Assembly: GCA_963682055.1 (NCBI GenBank)
Contig: OY821751.1
Coordinates: forward strand, 10,850,001 to 10,914,000
Reading direction: 5' to 3'
Source of the DNA: Primula veris
Taxonomy: Eukaryota; Streptophyta; Magnoliopsida; Ericales; Primulaceae
Length of the DNA stretch: 64,000 nt
This document shows, one piece after another, positions 58,522-64,000 of the stretch (positions are counted from its first letter, which is position 1; every line of letters begins with the position of its first letter). The notes under the pieces are model-generated. The model was not told where the DNA came from and did no database searches. It saw only the letters and a list, made by a program, of their open reading frames with translations. The translations under genes were made by a program, and so were the position numbers.

Positions 58522-61500
58522 TTAGTTCTTATAGTGACATACCCCTATATCACTTATTAAAGATTCAAACTTGTTTGTATCAATGAGTTTTGTGAAGATA
58601 TATGCTAATTGTCTTTCAGTTGAAACATGTTCTAAAATTAAACTAGTTCTCTGATAAAATGGTGTCTTAGATCAATATGTTTAGTTCTGGAATGTTGAAC
58701 TGGATTCTTTGCCAAATCTATAGCACTTTTGTTATCACAAAACAGAGTTAACACTTCTTGTTTAATATTATAATCATTTAACATTTGTTTCATCCAAATG
58801 AGTTGAGTGCATCCACTTCCAGCTGCAATGTATTCTGCCTCAGCAGTAGATAAAGAAATGCAGTTTTGTTTTTTACTAAACCATGAAACAAGATTATTCC
58901 CAAAATAAAAACAACCAACAGAAGTACTTTTTCTGTCATATATATTTTCAGCCCAATCTACATCACAGTAACCAACAAGAAAGTGATTTGTATCTTTAGA
59001 ATACCATAGACCAAGGTGAATAGTGCCTTTTATATATCTTAAAATCCTTTCGACAGCCAGAAGGTGAGATTCTAATGGGTTTGCTTGATATCTGGCAAAT
59101 ACTCCTACACTTAAGCAAAGATCTGGTCTACGAGCAGTTAAATAAAGAAGACTTCCAATCATGGATCTATGGAGATTAGGACAAACACTCTTACCTTTAT
59201 CATTTTTTGACAATTTTAGAGTAGTACTCATAGGAGTTCTTTTCTCTTTACTATCACTTAGACCAAACTTCTTGATAAGATTATCAGCATACTTACTTTG
59301 GCATAGAAAAATGCCCTTTTCATTTTGTTTGACTTGCAATCCTAGGAAGTAGGTTAATTCTCCTCCACTCATTTCAAACTCATGCTTCATATCAGAGATA
59401 AATTCAACAATTCTATTATCAGATGTGGAGCCAAACACTATGTCATCAACATAAATTTGAGCAATGATGATATCCTTAGTAGTTTTCTTAGTGAATAGAG
59501 TTTTATCAACTCCCCCTCTGTTGAAACCTTTTTCAATCAAGAACTTAGTTAACCTGTCATACCAAGCTCTAGGAGCTTGCTTTAAACCATACAAAGCCTT
59601 TTTCAGTAAATAAACATGTTCAGGAAAGTTTGGATATTCAAATCCTTTGGGTGGACTAACATAAACTTCTTCTTGAATGTTACCATTTAAGAAGGCACTT
59701 TTAATATCAAGTTGAAACAGCTTAAAGTCATATAAGAAAGCAAGTGAGAGAAGCATTCTAATAGATTCTATTCTTGCCACAGGAGCAAAAGTTTCATCAA
59801 AGTCTATTCCTTCTATCTGAGTGTATCCTTGAGCTACAAGTCTAGATTTATTCCTAACAATGATTCCATCTTCATTACTTTTATTCCTAAATATTCATTT
59901 TGTACCTATAATATTTTTACTCTTAGGTCTAGGTACTAATGTCCAAACATCATTCCTCTCAAATTGAGACAGTTCATCTTGCATAGCCAAAATCCACTCA
60001 CTATCTTCCAATGCTTCTTTTATATTCTTAGGTTCTAACTGTGAAGTATAACAAGCAAAGTGAACAACATCACTTCTTTTACCTCTGGTTTTCATACCTG
60101 AAGTGACTTCTCCTATGATATTATCAAGAGAGTGATTTTTTCGAGTTCTTACATAGCGAGGCTTGCTTGTAGTTTGATTTGGAGATCTTTCTTCTTCTTC
60201 TTCAGAATCTGTTGAATTCTGGGTTTCAACCTCAGTTGCAACTGGGCTTCCAACCACCACTGGACTGCCTTTTTGCTGAATTTCTCCTGTTTCTTTTCCT
60301 ATAATTCCTGACTCTTCATCATCACCTGTAGTCTCATCAACATCTTTTAGATCATCAAATATCACATTATAAGATTCCATGACACAATTTGTTCTCAGAT
60401 TAAAGACTCTAAAGGCTCTACTGTTTTAAGCATATCCAAGGAATACCCCTTTGTCACTCTTAGAATCAAAATTTCCAAGGTGTTCTCTGTCTTTAAGAAT
60501 ATAACAAACACACCTAAATACTTGAAAATACTTGACATTAGGTTTTCTACCTTTCCAAATTTCATAAGCAGTCATGGTAGTACCTTTTGTAATATAAACC
60601 CTATTAACAATATGGCATACAGTGTTAACAGCTTCAGCCCAAAATCTTTTGGCAAGTTTCTTAGAATTAAGCATGACTAGCCATTTCCTGAATAGTTCTA
60701 TTATTTCTTTCCACTATACCATTTTGTTGTGGGGTTTTTGGTGCAGAAAACTCATGACTTATACCTAGAGAGTTGTAAAAATTGCTAAACTTGCTATTTT
60801 CAAATTCAGTTCCATGATCACTTCTGACCCTAACAATTTTACCAATGGTGAAACCTTTTTCAAGTTGTAGTTTCAAGCAAAGGGTTTTAAAAAGTTCAAA
60901 GCTTTCAGTTTTATCCCTTAAAAACACCACCCAAGAGTATCTGGAGAAATCATCTACAACTACTAAAATATACTTCTTACCACCAATACTTTCAGTTTGC
61001 ATAGGACCCATTAAGTCAATATGAAGAAGTTCTAGGACTCTCTTAGTGTAGATTTGACTAGTACTCTTGTGAATACTTTTTGTTTGCTTACCTATTGCAC
61101 AATCACCACACACACCTTGAGTTTTAGAGCTGAGTTTGGGAATACCTCTTATCAATTCTTCTTTAACAAGTTTATCCAAGGTTTTGTAGTTTACATGACC
61201 AAGCCTTTTATGCCAAATATCAACATTGTTAGTAATAGCTTGATTGCACCTATTCTGAGGTAATTCTTTTTCAGATTTTTCAAAAATACAGCAACTATTT
61301 GCTGATCTTACTCCTGTCATGATCAAATCATCATTTAGATCAGTAATAAGACATTTATCTTTGTTAAACTTAACAACCATCTTGTTGTCACACAGTTGAC
61401 TAATGCTGAGAAGATTGGCTTTCAAACCATCTACAAGAAACACATCATTAATAACAGGAATTCCAGGTTTGTTTAAGATCCCTTTTCCAATAATTTTACT

Positions 61501-63384
61501 TGTATCTCCACCTCCAAACACAACAGTGTTTCCTGTAAGATTAATGACATTTTTTAGAGCACTTGCATTACCTGTCATATGTTTAGAACAACCACTGTCA
61601 AAGTACCAATCATTAGTAGTAACAGCATTTAAGGAAGTGATAACAACTTTATTGTTAGCAACCGGATTATTGTTAATTTTGACTTTCCAAATCCAATTCA
61701 TCTTTTTATTCCAAGCTGGAATCAATCTATTTTTCTCAGAAATATACTTCTTGTGCATTTTTAAATAACACCTGATTTCTAGATGTCCAGGTCTTTTGCA
61801 AAAGTTACACAGTTTTACAACAAAGGTAGATTTATCCTTAAAATTATTCAGTTTTTTCTTGGTTGCAACTGTACTTCTAACCTTAGTACCCATAACACGA
61901 GTTTCAGGTTTAGCAAGAGCTTTAACAAAAGTGGTTTTTCCAGAGCTTTCATAACCATAGTAACCCAAACCACTGTTATCTTTAGATTCTCTAGAATAGG
62001 ACAACATGTCATCTAACTTATCTGATGCAGACACATTCAACAATTTTATTTTCTTCTTGGTCTCAGTTAACTCAACCAGTTGTGTATTGAGTTGCTCAGT
62101 GAGATTCTTTACCTCATCCTTTAGATTAGCATTAAGTTTGTTTATGATCAAGGATTGTTTACTCAGACATTGATATTTTTCATAAAGGACAAGATACTGT
62201 TGAGTAATATTTTCATCAGAGGGCTCTTCTTCATCCCTGCTATAAGTTTTAAGAGCAGTTGTAACTAGGGTTGAAACTGACTCACAATCACTTTCATACA
62301 CATGTTCTTTTTCAGTAATTCTTCCTATAAAATTAACAAAGTTAGATTCATTCTCTTCATCACTGTTGCTCTCAGATTCACTGTCACTGTGAGTGGTTAT
62401 ATAAGCATTTTTGTTTCTTTTCAATGTATTAGCACACTCAGCTTGAATATGACCAAATCCTCTACATTCTCTGCATTGAATTTCTCTAGGCTGATAGTCT
62501 CTATCATCTTTTTCTTTTGGATTCCACTTTCTTTTAGGATTATTATTAAACTTATCTTGAGTGTCTCTTTTCTGAAAGCCTTTTGACATTTCAGGATCAT
62601 CCTGTCTTTTCTTATAAAACTTTTTATAGACCTTTTTAGCAAAGAAAGCTAACTGTTCTTCATCATGCATATTCTCACAGAGTTTAGGTTCAGATTTCTT
62701 AGCTTGGAAGGTTATTCCTTTTTTTGTTCTCTTAGGTTTGAAGAATTTCAGTTCATGAGTGCTTAGGTTTCCCATAAGTTCTTCAAGTTTTAAGTTTTCT
62801 AGATCAGTTGATTCCTCAATGGTAGTTACTTTAATTTCAAATCTTTCTGGAAGAGACCTAAGTATTTTCTTTACAAGCTTATCATCACTATATTTTTCAC
62901 CTAAGGTTCCAGCTTGATGATCAATGTGACAAAATCTACCATTAAATTGTTCAATTGTTTCATGTTCTTCCATTCTTAGATTTTCAAACTGAGTAGTTAA
63001 CTGTTGTAGCTTATAGGCTTTTACTTTAACAGTTCCCTCAAATGTTACTTGTAGGATGTCCCATGCCTCTTTGGCAGTTTCACAATGATAAATATACCTG
63101 GATACGCTTAGAGTTACACCAGCAAAGATTAGGTTTATTGCAGTTGAGTTTGCACTTGACTTTTTGTCTTCATCAGCAGACCACCTATCTTCAGGTACAT
63201 AGACTAGTTCACCATCACCATCAGTAACAGTTGGAACTTCACATCCATAGAGTACAGACTTCCATGCTTGCTCATTTTGCTGTTTGATGAATGATCTCAT
63301 CCTTATTTTCCATACTCCATAGTTAACTCCTCCTTCAAGCAATGGAGGTTTGTTGAATGCGTTTCCTTCCCTCATTAAGTCCAT
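58522..63384 (-). pseudogene. Sirevirus gag-pol polyprotein (broken)
   Basis: The ATG at 63384 opens MDLMREGNAFNKPPLLEGG, a copia Gag. In order: Gag core; zinc knuckle CRECRGFGHIQAEC; heptad-rich linker; protease WYFDSGCSKHMTG; integrase zinc region (HKRLGHVNYKTLDKL, CGDCAIGKQ) and catalytic core (HIDLMGP, RSDHGTEF, QQNGIVERNNRT); reverse transcriptase (FQLDIKSAFLNGN, YVDDIVFGST); and RNase H (YCDVDWAENIYDRKST, STAEAEYIAAGSGC). The first 905 codons are open. A one-base shift near 60672 ends them after EMASHA. The next frame then carries TAA at 60428-60426 and TGA at 59897-59895 (probably from TGG). A second shift near 58640 precedes the last codons (HVSTERQLAYIFTK), which end at 58522. Gag, protease and integrase could still be made; RT/RNase H could not without suppression. 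Confidence 0.9.
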
Positions 63385-63429
63385 CTTTACCAGAACACAT
63401 GATCCATATTAAGTAATATCTAGTGTGAA

Positions 63430-63441
63430 GCTCTGATACCA
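63430..63441 (-). other. Primer-binding site of the Sirevirus (tRNA-iMet)
   Basis: The minus strand reads TGGTATCAGAGC two bases after the LTR end GGAATTTCA, and 45 bases before the gag ATG. Confidence 0.88.
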
Positions 63442-63443
63442 AT

Positions 63444-63866
63444 TGAAATTCCTATCCGCTGTTCTAGTTGCTGTTATGCAGTTAGGTTCCAAGTGCAGTT
63501 GCAACTGAGGTTGGAACCTAAGTATAATGATAGACAGAACTTGTAAAGTTAAATGTACTTGAATTAAATCACACGCACATTTAACAACGGAGTTCACCCA
63601 ACTAGGCTACGTCTCCGGGGCACTCACCCAGATTATGATATTATAAAAGCTTACAATATAGGATTCAAATCTTAAAGAATAGTAATGCAGAAATACAGAA
63701 CTGGACAGAATCCTGCAGAACAGCAGGTTGGAACTATGGTTGCAACTGAGGTTGCAACCTCACTTGAAACCAAAAAGCTGTCACAATTCTTAACACCCAA
63801 CTAGGATTATTTAGTTCAAACCAATAGACAACAAATAGTACATGGGCCAGAAATCTGGTCCTAACA
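63444..63866 (-). repeat. 5' LTR of the Sirevirus element (423 bp, internally deleted)
   Basis: It shares both ends with the 1,091-bp 3' LTR but lacks about 660 internal bp. The junction CTTAA|AGAATAGTAATGCAG carries TTAA, present at both breakpoints in the long LTR (CTTAA|TGAAAA and CATTAA|AGAATAATAATGCAG). The two LTRs also differ by several substitutions and a 4-base indel, so the insertion is old. Confidence 0.88.
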
Positions 63867-63871
63867 GAGGC

Positions 63872-64000
63872 TAACATCAAGATTTCATTCGGACACTATG
63901 AAGTAGATCGTTGGTAATTAGAATGAATATGAGTCCTGCGAGGACCGCTTGTGAACTCATGTCATACTAAATCATTCTGTTCCCGGCCACAAGTTTAAGA
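63872..64000. other. Right flank of the Sirevirus insertion
   Basis: 129 bp of unrecognised sequence continuing from the GAGGC duplication. This is the original neighbour of 54830. No gene can be assigned. Confidence 0.5.

Larger units (their letters stand above)
54831..63866 (-). mobile_element. Sirevirus-type Ty1/copia element, 9.0 kb, degenerate
   Basis: GAGGC occurs at 54826-54830 and at 63867-63871, flanking TGTTAG...TTTCA-type LTR ends on the minus strand. From 63866 downward: 5' LTR (423 bp, shortened), tRNA-iMet PBS, gag-pol, an ORF in the env position, polypurine tract and 3' LTR (1,091 bp). Pol order protease-integrase-RT-RNaseH is copia. The RNase H motif STAEAEYIAAGSGC, the long gag and the extra 3' ORF point to the Sirevirus (SIRE/Maximus) lineage. 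Multiple stops and frameshifts show it is no longer autonomous. Confidence 0.9.

Overview
This window is nuclear DNA of a flowering plant, most likely a eudicot. It is AT-rich intergenic sequence with GT-AG introns, one intact conserved plant gene (the nonsense-mediated-decay factor SMG7), two decayed host-gene fragments, and a large load of LTR retrotransposons in several nesting states. No prokaryotic, organellar or CRISPR features are seen.

Layout. 1-1133: 5' end of a Ty3/gypsy element on the minus strand (gag open to the window edge, initiator-Met PBS, LTR). 1134-6274: AT-rich intergenic DNA with degenerate repeats, a 29-base C run and a TA microsatellite. 6275-12192: a fold-back structure made of two copies of the 5' part of one Ty1/copia element (LTR, leader, gag, first codons of protease), joined tail to tail around a 10-bp spacer. 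12193-14489: A-rich and TATAAACAC-type tandem arrays. 14495-32851: an 18.36-kb Tat-lineage Ty3/gypsy element with two 554-bp LTRs and a TTAAG target duplication. It carries a single-frame gag-pol (three nonsense codons), a ten-copy ~72-bp tandem array, and about 10 kb of antisense genes. These comprise a four-exon gene with a 'putative gypsy type transposon' domain, two further coding blocks, and five small coiled-coil genes. A 1,253-bp solo LTR with GATTC duplication is nested inside. 32857-37140: a possible LTR relic, a NAM-associated/Myb-like fragment and a decayed IDM1-like (TDBD-PHD-acetyltransferase) pseudogene. 37141-43480: gene-poor DNA. 43490-54400: SMG7 on the plus strand, five coding exons giving 1,023 aa, with a predicted repeat-rich leader intron and two predicted 3'-UTR introns. 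54560-54826: an 89-bp triplication. 54831-63866: a degenerate Sirevirus (Ty1/copia) on the minus strand with gag-pol, an env-position ORF, unequal LTRs and a GAGGC target duplication. 63872-64000: flank.

How it works together. SMG7 appears to be the only working host gene. Its 3'-UTR introns fit the known feedback control of SMG7 by NMD. The rest is transposon biology. The most unusual part is the antisense gene block of the Tat element: its members run opposite to gag-pol, the small ones have their own TATA boxes and poly(A)-type signals, and they share a short coiled-coil design, so the element looks like a carrier of an auxiliary multigene module. Extra sense and antisense ORFs in Tat-lineage elements have been reported, so the block is not wholly without precedent. 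The serial arrangement of independent small genes is what deserves attention.
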